Source of the DNA: Streptomyces regalis | Lineage (GTDB): Bacteria; Actinomycetota; Actinomycetes; Streptomycetales; Streptomycetaceae | Assembly: GCF_001509475.1 (NCBI RefSeq) | Contig: NZ_LLZG01000387.1 | Coordinates: 7,748 to 71,747 of the forward strand | Direction of reading: 5' to 3' | DNA length: 64,000 bases | Notes under the pieces: model-generated | The model's input: the letters and a program-made list of their open reading frames with translations, nothing else | What the model was told of the DNA's origin: nothing | Databases searched by the model: none | Position numbers and translations under genes: made by a program | Shown: piece after piece, positions 7,466 to 15,822 of the stretch | Layout of the letters: each line of letters begins with the position of its first letter | How positions within the stretch are numbered: the stretch's first letter is position 1

Positions 7466-8641
7466 ATGAACAGCGACGACGACACCTTCGTCCTCACGCC
7501 GCCCGAGCCCGTGACCACGGTGCCGCGGGAGAAGGCGGGCGGGCTCGTCCCCGTCGACGACGCCGTCCGTACCGACATGGCCAAGAAGGCCTCCGCCTAC
7601 ATCGAGGGGCTCGCGGCGCTCGACGCCCGGTCCCCCGAGTTCGCCGGCAAGGTCGGCGAGATCACCGCCCTCGGCGCCGGCGAGATGCGCACCGCCGCCG
7701 CCCAGTCCAACCGCATGCTGGAGCGGACCGTGCGGAGCCTGCCGTCCAACGGCGGTGACGCCCAGTCCCAGGTGGCCGGGTCTCTCGTCGAACTGCGGCG
7801 GGTGGTCGAGGACCTGGACCCGCGCGACCTGCCCGCGTCCAAGGGGCGCAAGTTCCTGTCCCGGCTGCCCGGTGGCAACAAGCTGCGCGACCACGTGGCC
7901 AAGTACGCCTCCGCACAGGGCACGTTGAACAAGATCGTGGGCTCGCTGCGCGGCGGACAGGACGAACTGCGCCGCGACAACGCCGCGTTGCAGACCGAGC
8001 GGGTCCGCCTGTGGGAGACCATGGGCAAGCTCCAGGAGTACGTCGTCCTGACTCAGGCCCTGGACAGCGCCGTCGAGCAGCACATCGCCGGGGTCGACGC
8101 GAGCGACCCGCAGCAGGCGGACTCCCTCCGGGCCGACGTGCTCTTCCCCGTCCGGCAGAAGCACCAGGACCTGCTCACCCAGCTCGCGGTGTGCGCGCAG
8201 GGCTACCTCGCCATGGACGTCGTACGACGCAACAACGAGGAGCTGATCAAGGGCGTCGACCGGGCGGCCACGACCACCGTCTCGGCGCTGCGGATCTCCG
8301 TGATGCTGGCCTCCGCCCTCGACAACCAGAAGAAGGTCATCGAGCAGGTCAACGCCCTGCGCGGCACCACCGAGGACCTCATCCGGGGCAACGCCGAGAT
8401 GCTCGCCACGCAGAGCGGCGAGATCCAGCGCATCGCCGCCGACCCGGCGGTGGGAGCGGAGACCCTCCGAAGCGCCTTCCAGCAGATCTACCGCACGCTC
8501 GACGCCATCGACACCTACAAGGTCCAGGCGACCGAGGCGATGGCGACGACGGTGGAGAACCTGACCGCCGAACTGCAGCACGCGAGCGTCTACTTGGAGC
8601 GCAGCCGCTCCCAGGGCACGCTGGAGGGTGGGCTCGGATGA
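7466..8641 (+). CDS. TelA-family toxic anion resistance protein
   Basis: A 391-residue cytoplasmic helical protein starting at ATG 7466 with GGGGGA ten bases upstream. It has the TelA/KlaA architecture: a disordered N-terminus with PVDD, then long amphipathic helices (KASAYIEGLAALDARSPEFA, AQSNRMLERTVRSL) and the central KIVGSLRGGQDELRRDNAAL coiled-coil. After it come LWETMGKLQEYVVL and the conserved RRNNEELIKGVDRAATTTVS block near 255-275. TelA members accompany Ter stress systems linked to tellurite, phage or envelope stress. Its stop overlaps the start of the VWA lipoprotein by 4 bp (ATGA at 8638-8641), showing translational coupling. Confidence 0.88.
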   Translation: MNSDDDTFVLTPPEPVTTVPREKAGGLVPVDDAVRTDMAKKASAYIEGLAALDARSPEFAGKVGEITALGAGEMRTAAAQSNRMLERTVRSLPSNGGDAQSQVAGSLVELRRVVEDLDPRDLPASKGRKFLSRLPGGNKLRDHVAKYASAQGTLNKIVGSLRGGQDELRRDNAALQTERVRLWETMGKLQEYVVLTQALDSAVEQHIAGVDASDPQQADSLRADVLFPVRQKHQDLLTQLAVCAQGYLAMDVVRRNNEELIKGVDRAATTTVSALRISVMLASALDNQKKVIEQVNALRGTTEDLIRGNAEMLATQSGEIQRIAADPAVGAETLRSAFQQIYRTLDAIDTYKVQATEAMATTVENLTAELQHASVYLERSRSQGTLEGGLG

Positions 8642-10188
8642 GAGCACGACTCCTCGCACCCACGCTCGCCGCGCTGGCCCTGCTGACCGCCTGCACCTCG
8701 GAAGCGGACAAGGCCGCCGAGCACCCGAACGCCCCGCAGCCCGGCACCCTCCGCGTCCTCGCCTCCAGCGAGCTCAGTGACATGACCCCGGTGCTCGACC
8801 GGATCGCCGACGACACCGGCATCAAGGTGCGGCCCACCTACATGGGCACCCTCGACGCCGTCGAACTGCTGGCGAAGGGCAAGACGGACGGGCAGTACGA
8901 CGCCCTGTGGCTGTCCTCCAACGACTATCTGCGCCTGCGGCCCGACGCGGCGAAGAAGGTCGTGTCCGAGACGCCGGTCATGTCGAGCCCGGTGGCCATC
9001 GGCGTCAGGTCCACGGCACTCGGCAGGCTCGGGTGGAAGCCGGAGGACGTCACCTGGTCGCAGATCGACCAGGCCGTGCAGGACGGGAAACTGACGTACG
9101 GCATGACCGACCCCGCCCGTTCCAACTCCGGTTTCGCCGCCCTCGTCTCCGTCGCCTCGGCCCTCTCCGACGCCCAGTCCGCGCTCACCGACGCGGACGT
9201 CACCAAGGCCACGCCCCGGCTGAAGGAGTTCTTCCAGGGGCAGAAGCTGACATCGGGTTCGTCGGGCTGGCTGGCGACGGCGTACCAACGGCGCGGGAAC
9301 GTCGACGCGCTGCTCAACTACGAGTCCGTCCTCAAGGGCATCCGGGGCCTGACCGTGATCCGCCCCCGCGACGGCGTCGTCACCGCCGACTACCCCCTCT
9401 CCTCCCTCGCGTCGACGAGCGCCGCGACCCGTGAGGACGTCCGCCGCCTCACCGAGGCCCTGCGCACCGAGGACGTCCAGCGGCTGATCACCGAGCGCAC
9501 CCATCGCCGCCCGGTCGTCGCCTCCGTCCCACCCGAGTCCGGCCTGGACACCAGCCGGCGGCGCGAACTGCCCTTCCCGGGCAGCCGTTCCGTCGCCGAC
9601 GGCCTGCTCGACTCGTACGAGAACGAGCTGCGCCGCCCGTCCAGGACGGTCTACGTCCTCGACACCTCGGGCTCCATGGAGGGCGACCGCTTGGAGCAGC
9701 TGAAGCAGGCGCTCACCGACCTCACCGGCGACTTCCGCGAGCGTGAGGAGGTCACGCTGATGCCCTTCGGGTCGGACGTGAAGAGCGTGCGCACGCATGT
9801 CGTGGAGCCGGCCGAACCGAAGTCCGGGCCGGCGGGGATCCGCAAGGACACCGAGGCGCTGTCCGCCGAGGGCGACACGGCGATCTACACCTCGCTGGAG
9901 AAGGCGTACGACCATCTGGGCTCCGGACGGTCCGGAAGGGACACGTTCACGTCGGTCGTGCTGATGACGGACGGCGAGAACACCACCGGCGCCGAGGCGG
10001 CGGACTTCGACGCCTTCTACGCCGGGCTCGACCGCGCCCGGCGGGAGACGCCCGTCTTCCCCATCCTCTTCGGCGACTCCGACCGGTCCGAACTGGAGCA
10101 CATCGCCGAGCTGACCGGCGGCCGCCTCTTCGACGCCCAGGAGGGCTCGCTGGACGGCGCCTTCGAGGAGATCCGTGGCTACCAGTAA
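8638..10188 (+). CDS. VWA-domain lipoprotein fused to a substrate-binding domain
   Basis: A 516-residue protein with a lipoprotein signal peptide; the lipobox LTAC puts the lipid on Cys19. Residues about 38-300 form a type 2 periplasmic-binding-like domain (LRVLASSELSDMTPVLDRIA, YDALWLSSNDYL, DPARSNSGFAALVSV). Residues about 335-510 form a von Willebrand A domain with an intact metal-binding DTSGS at 342-346, a Thr in the DTAIYTSLEKA loop and MTDGENTTG for the distal Asp. Such proteins bind a ligand and a metal-dependent partner outside the membrane. It is coupled to telA by an ATGA overlap, and its last 14 bp overlap the next gene. Confidence 0.87.
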   Translation: MRARLLAPTLAALALLTACTSEADKAAEHPNAPQPGTLRVLASSELSDMTPVLDRIADDTGIKVRPTYMGTLDAVELLAKGKTDGQYDALWLSSNDYLRLRPDAAKKVVSETPVMSSPVAIGVRSTALGRLGWKPEDVTWSQIDQAVQDGKLTYGMTDPARSNSGFAALVSVASALSDAQSALTDADVTKATPRLKEFFQGQKLTSGSSGWLATAYQRRGNVDALLNYESVLKGIRGLTVIRPRDGVVTADYPLSSLASTSAATREDVRRLTEALRTEDVQRLITERTHRRPVVASVPPESGLDTSRRRELPFPGSRSVADGLLDSYENELRRPSRTVYVLDTSGSMEGDRLEQLKQALTDLTGDFREREEVTLMPFGSDVKSVRTHVVEPAEPKSGPAGIRKDTEALSAEGDTAIYTSLEKAYDHLGSGRSGRDTFTSVVLMTDGENTTGAEAADFDAFYAGLDRARRETPVFPILFGDSDRSELEHIAELTGGRLFDAQEGSLDGAFEEIRGYQ

Positions 10189-10798
10189 GGCGTTGGCGTA
10201 CCTGGAGTCCCGCAAGAACCTCGCCGGGAGCGCGGGCGGGCTGGTCGGGCTGGTGCTGACCTTCACGGGGGTGGCGGGACCGTACTGGCCCGTCGTGGTC
10301 GCGGGTCTGTACGGCGCGGGCGCGCTGATCGCCCCGCCGGAGCGGCCCGCGCTGCCCGACTTCCCGGATCCGTCGGCCCAGCTCGACGAACTGCGGGGCG
10401 ACTTCGAGAAGCTGCGCGGTTATCTGACGGGCGTCGAGCTGTCGGTGACGGCCGCCGCACGGCTGCGGGAACTCACCGAGCTGCTGGCGGCGTTGCTCGA
10501 CCGGGGCTGGGTGGCCGAGCTGCTCGCGCACGATCCGGAAGGCGTGCACGTGCTCTCCCGGATCGTGCGGCGCGATCTTCCCGAGGCCGTCGACAGCTTC
10601 GTACGGACGCGGTGGTGGACGCGGATGACGCCCGGCACCGAGTCGCCCGAGCTGCATCTGGAGCGTCAGCTCGGTCTGTTGAAGAAGGACGCCGAGCGGC
10701 TGGCGGCGGGCCTGCGCGAGGCGGAGGCCCGCCGCCAGGAGTCCCACACCCGGTATCTGGAGGACCGGGGCGGGACCGGCGGCGGCCTTACCGCCTGA
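10175..10798 (+). CDS. Two-helix membrane protein of the TelA module
   Basis: A 207-residue protein starting at GTG 10175 inside the end of the VWA gene (14-bp overlap). Residues about 17-55 hold a membrane hairpin (LAGSAGGLVGLVLTFTGVA, then PYWPVVVAGLYGAGALIAPP). The remainder is a charged helical cytoplasmic domain with a predicted coiled coil (LDELRGDFEKLRGYLTGVEL and KKDAERLAAGLREAEARRQE). It could link the extracellular VWA/binding proteins to cytoplasmic TelA, but that is inference from order and topology. Its 3' end overlaps the convergent gene at 10788 by 11 bp. Confidence 0.75.
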   Translation: MATSKALAYLESRKNLAGSAGGLVGLVLTFTGVAGPYWPVVVAGLYGAGALIAPPERPALPDFPDPSAQLDELRGDFEKLRGYLTGVELSVTAAARLRELTELLAALLDRGWVAELLAHDPEGVHVLSRIVRRDLPEAVDSFVRTRWWTRMTPGTESPELHLERQLGLLKKDAERLAAGLREAEARRQESHTRYLEDRGGTGGGLTA

Positions 10799-12518
10799 CG
10801 TACACCGTCGCCGAGGCGGAGGACCCGGTGTGCAGGTCATCACCCGGCCAGCTGACCGTGTAGTCCGCGTCGCCCCGGGTGCGCGGCAGGTCGTCGATCG
10901 TGAAGGTGCCGTCGGCGGCGACGGTCACCGACGACAGCGTGCCGGTGCCGAGCCGGTCGGTCCGGGTGACCTTGAGGACCGCCCGGTCGGGCAGCGTCTT
11001 GCCCTGCGCGGTGAAGGTGCCGGTGATCTGGACGCCCGTGCTCAGCGAGCCCTCCTCGGGCGCGGTGAGCGCGATCGAGGTGGGCGCCTTGCCGACGTTC
11101 ACCGTGGTGGTGATGTCCTCGGCGGGGCGGTGGGTCAGGTCGCCGAGGTAGGAGACGGTGTAGGTGGCGTCGCCGATGAGGTCGGGCTCGTCGAGGACGG
11201 TGAAGGTGCCGTCGGCCTTGACGGTGAAGGTGCCCAGGTCGTGGGTGCCGGTGGCGTCGGTGCGGGTCGCCTTGACCTTCAGGGGCTCGGCGGGCGCCGG
11301 GCCGTCCTGCTCCAGCTTGCCGCGCACGGCCAGCGGCTCACCGGCGACGGCCTGGGCGGGGCTGTGCGTGAGGCCGCCGGTGAAACGGGCGTCGTACTGG
11401 ACGGCCGGGGGCTGGATGATGTGCAGCCAGTACTGGTTGCCGGCCGTGTTGGTGGTGACCGCGAACAGGCGGGAGCCGTCGGCGGACCACTCCATGCCGC
11501 GCGGCACGACCCGGTCGCCGTCCTGGCTGCCCTCGAAGACGAACTCCAGCGGGGCGGTGGCGTCGCTCGGGTCGGCGGGCTGCACCAGCAGGTCGGGGGT
11601 CGAGCCGGTGGCCGAGGCGCCGCGCGCGATGTACTTGCCGTCGCCGCCGAAGGCGACGGAGCTGGCGGTGGCGCCCGCGGGCAGGGCCTGGTAGCCGGTC
11701 GCCGCCTCCGACAGGTCGCCGGTGTTCAGCAGCCGGGTGCCGGCCGCGGCGTCGGCGAGGGCGACCTTCGCGCCGTCCGGGGAGACGGCGATGTCCTTGA
11801 GGTTCAGGGCGCCCTTCCCGTCGGCGTCGGCGAACCGGCGGGTGGCGTTCCGTACGGGGGTCTCGCCGCTGCCGTCGAAGACGCTGACGAACGGGTTGGC
11901 CGCCGAGGAGTTGAGTGCCTGGCCCATCACGAAGGTGTCGTTCGGGCCGCTCTCCAGCAGGAGCTTGCCGGCGTCGTTCCAACCGGTGCGCTGCCAGGCT
12001 CCGCCTGCGGCCGTGTCCAGGTAGGAGGTCGCCGTGGAGCACTGGGCGGGGTAGTCGGTGTACTGCGAGGTGTAGTACGGCTTGCCGCCCGCGACGACGA
12101 CCTCGCGCCCGCACTGGTCGGTGTTGACGCCGGTCGCGGTCTTGAGCGCGAGCGTGGTGGTGTCGTAGGTGAAGAGCCGGTAGCGCTCGCCGACGTAGAG
12201 GGTGCTCGCGTCGGCGCTGAGCGCCAGGCCGGAGACGTGGTACGACACGCTGATGGTGGAGATGCGCTCGCCCGCGAAGGTGTAGACGGCGATCTGCCCG
12301 GTGTTGGAGCTGGAGCCGACGTTGGCGTCGGCGAGGAAGACACGCTGGTGGACGTTGTCGACGGCCAGTGCCGAGTACGAGGTGAACGGCAGCTTGGCCA
12401 CGCTGTCGCCCGCGGCGGCGTGCGCCGCGGGCGCGACGGCCACGGTGAGTCCGGTCCCGGCGAGTGCGGCGGCGAGGACGGCGGCCGCGAGACGTCTGGG
12501 ACGGTGTGCAGTATTCAA
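10788..12518 (-). CDS. Secreted beta-propeller protein with two Ig-like repeats
   Basis: About 576 residues starting at TTG 12518, with GGGGG five bases upstream. A Sec signal peptide (RRLAAAVLAAALAGTGLTV, cut near AAHA-AAGD) is followed by about 330 residues of WD40/YVTN-like propeller strands (DNVHQRVFLADANVGSSSN, GLALSADASTLYVGE, IAVSPDGAKVALAD, GMEWSADGSRLFAV). The C-terminus carries two tandem bacterial Ig-like units, each with a TVKADGTFTV-type motif and an xxYTVSxxGDxxH ending (YTVSYLGDLTHRP and YTVSWPGDDLHTG). Such proteins are extracellular and adhesive or ligand-binding; the ligand is unknown. It converges on and overlaps the 10798 gene end. Confidence 0.82.
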   Translation of the reverse strand: MNTAHRPRRLAAAVLAAALAGTGLTVAVAPAAHAAAGDSVAKLPFTSYSALAVDNVHQRVFLADANVGSSSNTGQIAVYTFAGERISTISVSYHVSGLALSADASTLYVGERYRLFTYDTTTLALKTATGVNTDQCGREVVVAGGKPYYTSQYTDYPAQCSTATSYLDTAAGGAWQRTGWNDAGKLLLESGPNDTFVMGQALNSSAANPFVSVFDGSGETPVRNATRRFADADGKGALNLKDIAVSPDGAKVALADAAAGTRLLNTGDLSEAATGYQALPAGATASSVAFGGDGKYIARGASATGSTPDLLVQPADPSDATAPLEFVFEGSQDGDRVVPRGMEWSADGSRLFAVTTNTAGNQYWLHIIQPPAVQYDARFTGGLTHSPAQAVAGEPLAVRGKLEQDGPAPAEPLKVKATRTDATGTHDLGTFTVKADGTFTVLDEPDLIGDATYTVSYLGDLTHRPAEDITTTVNVGKAPTSIALTAPEEGSLSTGVQITGTFTAQGKTLPDRAVLKVTRTDRLGTGTLSSVTVAADGTFTIDDLPRTRGDADYTVSWPGDDLHTGSSASATVYVRR

Positions 12519-12650
12519 CTGTGCCCCCCACAGGCTGTGTTGGTGCCCACTGGGATGAGTGGTGCACCTGTGTGGAATATGTAACAGCCGTGAAGATCCA
12601 CTGATCAAGGGGGCGTGCCGCACAAAGATGGCGTGTTGTTGCGGGCGAAG

Positions 12651-12698
12651 GCCTGCCGTCGCCTTCCCGTCGGGGCGGACGGGGACGCGACGACAGGC
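12651..12698. terminator. Hairpin downstream of pckG
   Basis: GCCTGCCGTCGC (12651-12662) pairs with GCGACGACAGGC (12687-12698) with one G-U pair, enclosing a GC-rich 24-base loop that can itself fold. It lies about 110 bp beyond the pckG stop on the minus strand. The poly-T tract is weak. The surrounding 12519-12810 gap otherwise shows only the 5' region of the secreted propeller gene. Confidence 0.4.
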
Positions 12699-12810
12699 CC
12701 AGGGCTCCGCACGCCGTTGTACGGAACCTCGCCGGTACGCACCGCGGCCGGCCGTGACGATCACTGGTCAGGGCACATCCGTGCCGGCCGCGGAGTCTTT
12801 CGGGCGGGCC

Positions 12811-14634
12811 TCAGCCCAGGCGCTGCACCAGCGCGCGGTACTCGTCCCACAGCTCCTTCGGCGTGTGGTCGCCGAAGGTGTTGAGGTGGTCGGGGACGAG
12901 CGCGGCCTCCTCGCGCCAGATCTCCTTGTCGACGGTGAGCAGGAAGTCGAGGTCGGAGTCGGCCAGTTCGAGACCGTCGGTGTCGAGGGCCGCCTTGGCC
13001 GGCAGGACGCCGATCGGGGTCTCGACGCCCTCCGCCTTGCCCTCCAGGCGCTCGACGATCCACTTCAGGACGCGGCTGTTCTCGCCGAAGCCGGGCCAGA
13101 CGAACTTGCCCTCGTCGTTCTTGCGGAACCAGTTGACGTAGTAGATCTTCGGCAGCTTCGACTGGTCCTTGTCCTTGGCCACGTCGACCCAGTGGGCCAT
13201 GTAGTCGCCCATGTTGTAGCCGCAGAAGGGCAGCATCGCGAACGGGTCGCGGCGCAGCTCGCCGACCTTGCCCTCGGCGGCGGCGGTCTTCTCGGAGGCC
13301 ACATTGGCGCCGAGGAACACGCCGTGGTTCCAGTCGAAGGACTCCGTCACCAGCGGTACGGCGGTGGCGCGGCGCCCGCCGAAGAGGATCGCCGAGATCG
13401 GCACGCCCTTGGGGTCCTCCCACTCGGGCGCGATGATCGGGCACTGGGAAGCCGGGACGGTGAAGCGGGCGTTGGGGTGGGCGGCCGGGGTCTCGGACTC
13501 AGGCGTCCAGTCGTTGCCCTTCCAGTCCGTCAGGTGGGCCGGAGTCTCCTCCGTCATGCCCTCCCACCAGATGTCGTTGTCGTCCGTCAGCGCCACGTTG
13601 GTGAAGACCGAGTTGCCCCACAGCGTCTTCATCGCGTTGGCGTTGGTGTGCTCACCGGTGCCGGGCGCGACGCCGAAGAAGCCGGCCTCGGGGTTGATGG
13701 CGTACAGGCGGCCGTCCTCGCCGAAGCGCATCCAGGCGATGTCGTCGCCGATCGTCTCGACGGTCCAGCCGGAGATGGTGGGCTCCAGCATGGCGAGGTT
13801 GGTCTTGCCGCAGGCGGAGGGGAAGGCCGCCGCCACGTACTTGGACTCGCCCTGCGGCGGGGTGAGCTTGAGGATCAGCATGTGCTCGGCGAGCCAGCCC
13901 TCGTCACGGGCCATCACCGACGCGATGCGCAGGGCGTAGCACTTCTTGCCGAGCAGGGCGTTGCCGCCGTAGCCGGAGCCGTAGGACCAGATCTCGCGGC
14001 TCTCGGGGAAGTGGGAGATGTACTTGGTCCGGTTGCAGGGCCAGGGGACGTCCTCCTGGCCTTCCTCCAGCGGGGCGCCGACGGAGTGCACGGCCTTCAC
14101 GAAGAAGCCGTCCTCACCGAGCTCGTCGAGGACGGCCTGACCCATACGGGTCATGGTGCGCATGGAGACGGCGACGTAGGCGGAGTCGGTGATCTCGACG
14201 CCGATCGCGGAGAGCTGCGAGCCGAGGGGGCCCATGCAGAACGGGACGACGTACATCGTCCGGCCGCGCATCGAGCCGCGGAAGACGCCCTTCTCGCCGG
14301 AGAAGACCTCACGCATCTCGGCGGGGTCCATCCAGTGGTTCGTCGGCCCCGCGTCCTGCTCCTTCTCGGAGCAGATGAAGGTCCGGTCCTCGACGCGCGC
14401 GACGTCGGTCGGGTCGGAGGCCGCGTAGTAGGAGTTGGGGCGCTTGATCGGGTCGAGCTTCTTGAAGGTGCCCTTCGCGACGAGTTCCTCGCTCAGGCGG
14501 TCGTACTCGGCCTCGGATCCGTCACACCAGACCACGCTGTCCGGCTGCGTCAGTTCAGCGATCTCGTTCACCCACGAAATCAGTGCCCGGTGTTTTGTGG
14601 GGACGACGGGGGGAGCCGCGATGTCGCGCGCCAC
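12811..14634 (-). CDS. pckG: Phosphoenolpyruvate carboxykinase (GTP)
   Basis: A 607-residue GTP-type PEPCK, the normal length for the family. It interconverts oxaloacetate plus GTP with PEP, GDP and CO2 at the gluconeogenic node. The start is GTG 14634 with AGGAG seven bases upstream; a longer frame to 14745 lacks support. Visible motifs are the substrate loop [17 protein letters not shown] near 122, the kinase-1a P-loop [12 protein letters not shown] near 270 with the reactive Cys, the kinase-2 motif [10 protein letters not shown], and [14 protein letters not shown] near 312. The gene is monocistronic, divergent from trhA and followed by a hairpin. Confidence 0.97.
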   Translation of the reverse strand: MARDIAAPPVVPTKHRALISWVNEIAELTQPDSVVWCDGSEAEYDRLSEELVAKGTFKKLDPIKRPNSYYAASDPTDVARVEDRTFICSEKEQDAGPTNHWMDPAEMREVFSGEKGVFRGSMRGRTMYVVPFCMGPLGSQLSAIGVEITDSAYVAVSMRTMTRMGQAVLDELGEDGFFVKAVHSVGAPLEEGQEDVPWPCNRTKYISHFPESREIWSYGSGYGGNALLGKKCYALRIASVMARDEGWLAEHMLILKLTPPQGESKYVAAAFPSACGKTNLAMLEPTISGWTVETIGDDIAWMRFGEDGRLYAINPEAGFFGVAPGTGEHTNANAMKTLWGNSVFTNVALTDDNDIWWEGMTEETPAHLTDWKGNDWTPESETPAAHPNARFTVPASQCPIIAPEWEDPKGVPISAILFGGRRATAVPLVTESFDWNHGVFLGANVASEKTAAAEGKVGELRRDPFAMLPFCGYNMGDYMAHWVDVAKDKDQSKLPKIYYVNWFRKNDEGKFVWPGFGENSRVLKWIVERLEGKAEGVETPIGVLPAKAALDTDGLELADSDLDFLLTVDKEIWREEAALVPDHLNTFGDHTPKELWDEYRALVQRLG

Positions 14635-14967
14635 GGTTGCTCCTAAGTGAGGGATTTTGTCCTGAATATGCCCTTGTGTGCCCCGTGGGGGCCACGACCC
14701 GGATGCTTCACGGACTGACCCGCTGTTCTGATCTTCCGCGCTCATCCGGTGCCGACCGCACTCATTTGATCATCCGACGCGTCCGCCCATATGTCCAGAG
14801 GGCGTCACAGGTGAGCGGCGTGAGCATCGCCACTCATCCAGATGTTTTCGATGCGTCACCACGGCTTCACCCCGGGTGCGCCCATCCCGGGTACCCCATG
14901 AGACGATGGCCACTTCCGGGCGGTCATCTGGCCGCCCTGATACGTAACTTACGGTTCCGTAGGTACG
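14635..14967. other. Divergent intergenic region between pckG and trhA
   Basis: A 333-bp gap with no credible gene. It contains the pckG ribosome binding site (AGGAG at about 14642-14646 on the minus strand) and, at its right end, a palindrome next to trhA. Promoters for both genes must lie here, but no convincing -35/-10 pair could be picked by eye. Confidence 0.6.
14948..14963. promoter_or_regulatory. Palindromic operator at the trhA start
   Basis: TACGG-TT-CCGTA (14950-14961) is a perfect inverted repeat, extended to CTTACGG..CCGTAGG with one mismatch. It ends about 6 bp before the ATG at 14968, with no room for a normal ribosome binding site. The transcript may be leaderless with the operator over the transcription start. 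The binding regulator, possibly TetR-type, is unknown. Confidence 0.5.
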
Positions 14968-15723
14968 ATGCCCCGCATGACGTCGCCCGCCCCCGACGCG
15001 CCCTCGGACACACCGGCCGCCGGCCGCGGTCCCGCCGCGTCCTCCCTGCCGCACCAGATCGCCCACCACGCCCAGCAGCTCACGGACGAGATCAAACCCA
15101 AGCTCCGGGGCTGGCTGCATCTCGGCATGTTCCCGGCCGCGCTCGTCGCGGGCCTGGCGCTCACCGCCCTCGCGGACTCACCCAGAGGCCGTCTCGCCTG
15201 CGGGATCTACGCCCTCACCGCCTGCCTGCTGTTCGGCGTGAGCGCGCTGTACCACCGGGGCAACTGGAGCCCGCGCATGGACGGCATCCTGCGCAGGCTC
15301 GACCACGCGAACATCTTCCTGATCATCGCGGGCACCTACACGCCGCTGACGATGCTGCTCCTGCCGGAGACCAAGGGCCAGTGGCTGCTGTGGGGCATCT
15401 GGGCCGCAGCCGCGGCGGGCATCATCTTCCGGGTGTTCTGGGTCGGCGCCCCGCGCTGGCTCTACACGCCCTGCTACATCGCGATGGGCTGGGCGGCCGT
15501 CTTCTTCCTGCCGGACTTCATGCGCACCGGCGGCATCGCGGTCCTCGTCCTGGTGATCGTCGGCGGCGTCCTCTACAGCGCGGGCGGCGTGATCTACGGC
15601 ATCAAGCGCCCGAACCCGTCACCGCGCTGGTTCGGCTTCCACGAGGTCTTCCACTCCTTCACGCTGGCCGCGTTCGTCGTGCACTACGTGGGGATCTCGC
15701 TGGTGGCGTACCAGCACGCGTAG
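14968..15723 (+). CDS. trhA: TrhA / hemolysin III family seven-helix membrane protein
   Basis: A 251-residue (or 248 from ATG 14977) polytopic protein of the PAQR-related hemolysin III family. The conserved metal-site motifs are present: SALYHRG near 91, RRLDHANIFLIIAGTYTP near 106 and GFHEVFHSF near 223, giving the Ser, Asp and three His residues expected in the membrane. Seven hydrophobic stretches follow an N-terminal soluble tail (KPKLRGWLHLG start of the core). Bacterial members influence membrane fluidity and lipid homeostasis. A palindrome overlaps the start, and a strong terminator follows at 15741. Confidence 0.93.
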   Translation: MPRMTSPAPDAPSDTPAAGRGPAASSLPHQIAHHAQQLTDEIKPKLRGWLHLGMFPAALVAGLALTALADSPRGRLACGIYALTACLLFGVSALYHRGNWSPRMDGILRRLDHANIFLIIAGTYTPLTMLLLPETKGQWLLWGIWAAAAAGIIFRVFWVGAPRWLYTPCYIAMGWAAVFFLPDFMRTGGIAVLVLVIVGGVLYSAGGVIYGIKRPNPSPRWFGFHEVFHSFTLAAFVVHYVGISLVAYQHA

Positions 15724-15740
15724 CTGCACCGCTCAGGAAA

Positions 15741-15771
15741 GGGCCACGGCTTCCGAGCCGTGGCCCTTTTT
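15741..15771 (+). terminator. Rho-independent terminator after trhA
   Basis: GGGCCACGGCT (15741-15751) pairs perfectly with AGCCGTGGCCC (15756-15766) around a TCCG loop, followed by TTTTTC. It lies 18 bp after the trhA stop. Confidence 0.92.
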
Positions 15772-15785
15772 CATGCCCAAATCAA

Positions 15786-15818
15786 TTGACATCTCCACTC
15801 TTTTGAGAGCTACTCTCA
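15786..15818 (+). promoter_or_regulatory. Promoter and TetR-type operator of the MFS exporter
   Basis: TTGACA at 15786-15791 is a perfect -35, and TACTCT at 15811-15816 can serve as -10 at 19-bp spacing. Overlapping the latter, TGAGAG-CTA-CTCTCA (15804-15818) is a perfect 6-bp inverted repeat centred on CTA, just before the ATG at 15823. The co-transcribed TetR gene at 17394 is the obvious candidate repressor. Confidence 0.7.
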
Positions 15819-15822
15819 TTTC

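Noticed and set aside
12601..12810. A small protein-coding gene between the propeller gene and pckG
   Set aside because: Short frames here lack a ribosome binding site and coincide with a hairpin.
12559..14646. A 695-codon plus-strand frame across pckG
   Set aside because: Antisense to a complete PEPCK; no recognisable motif.
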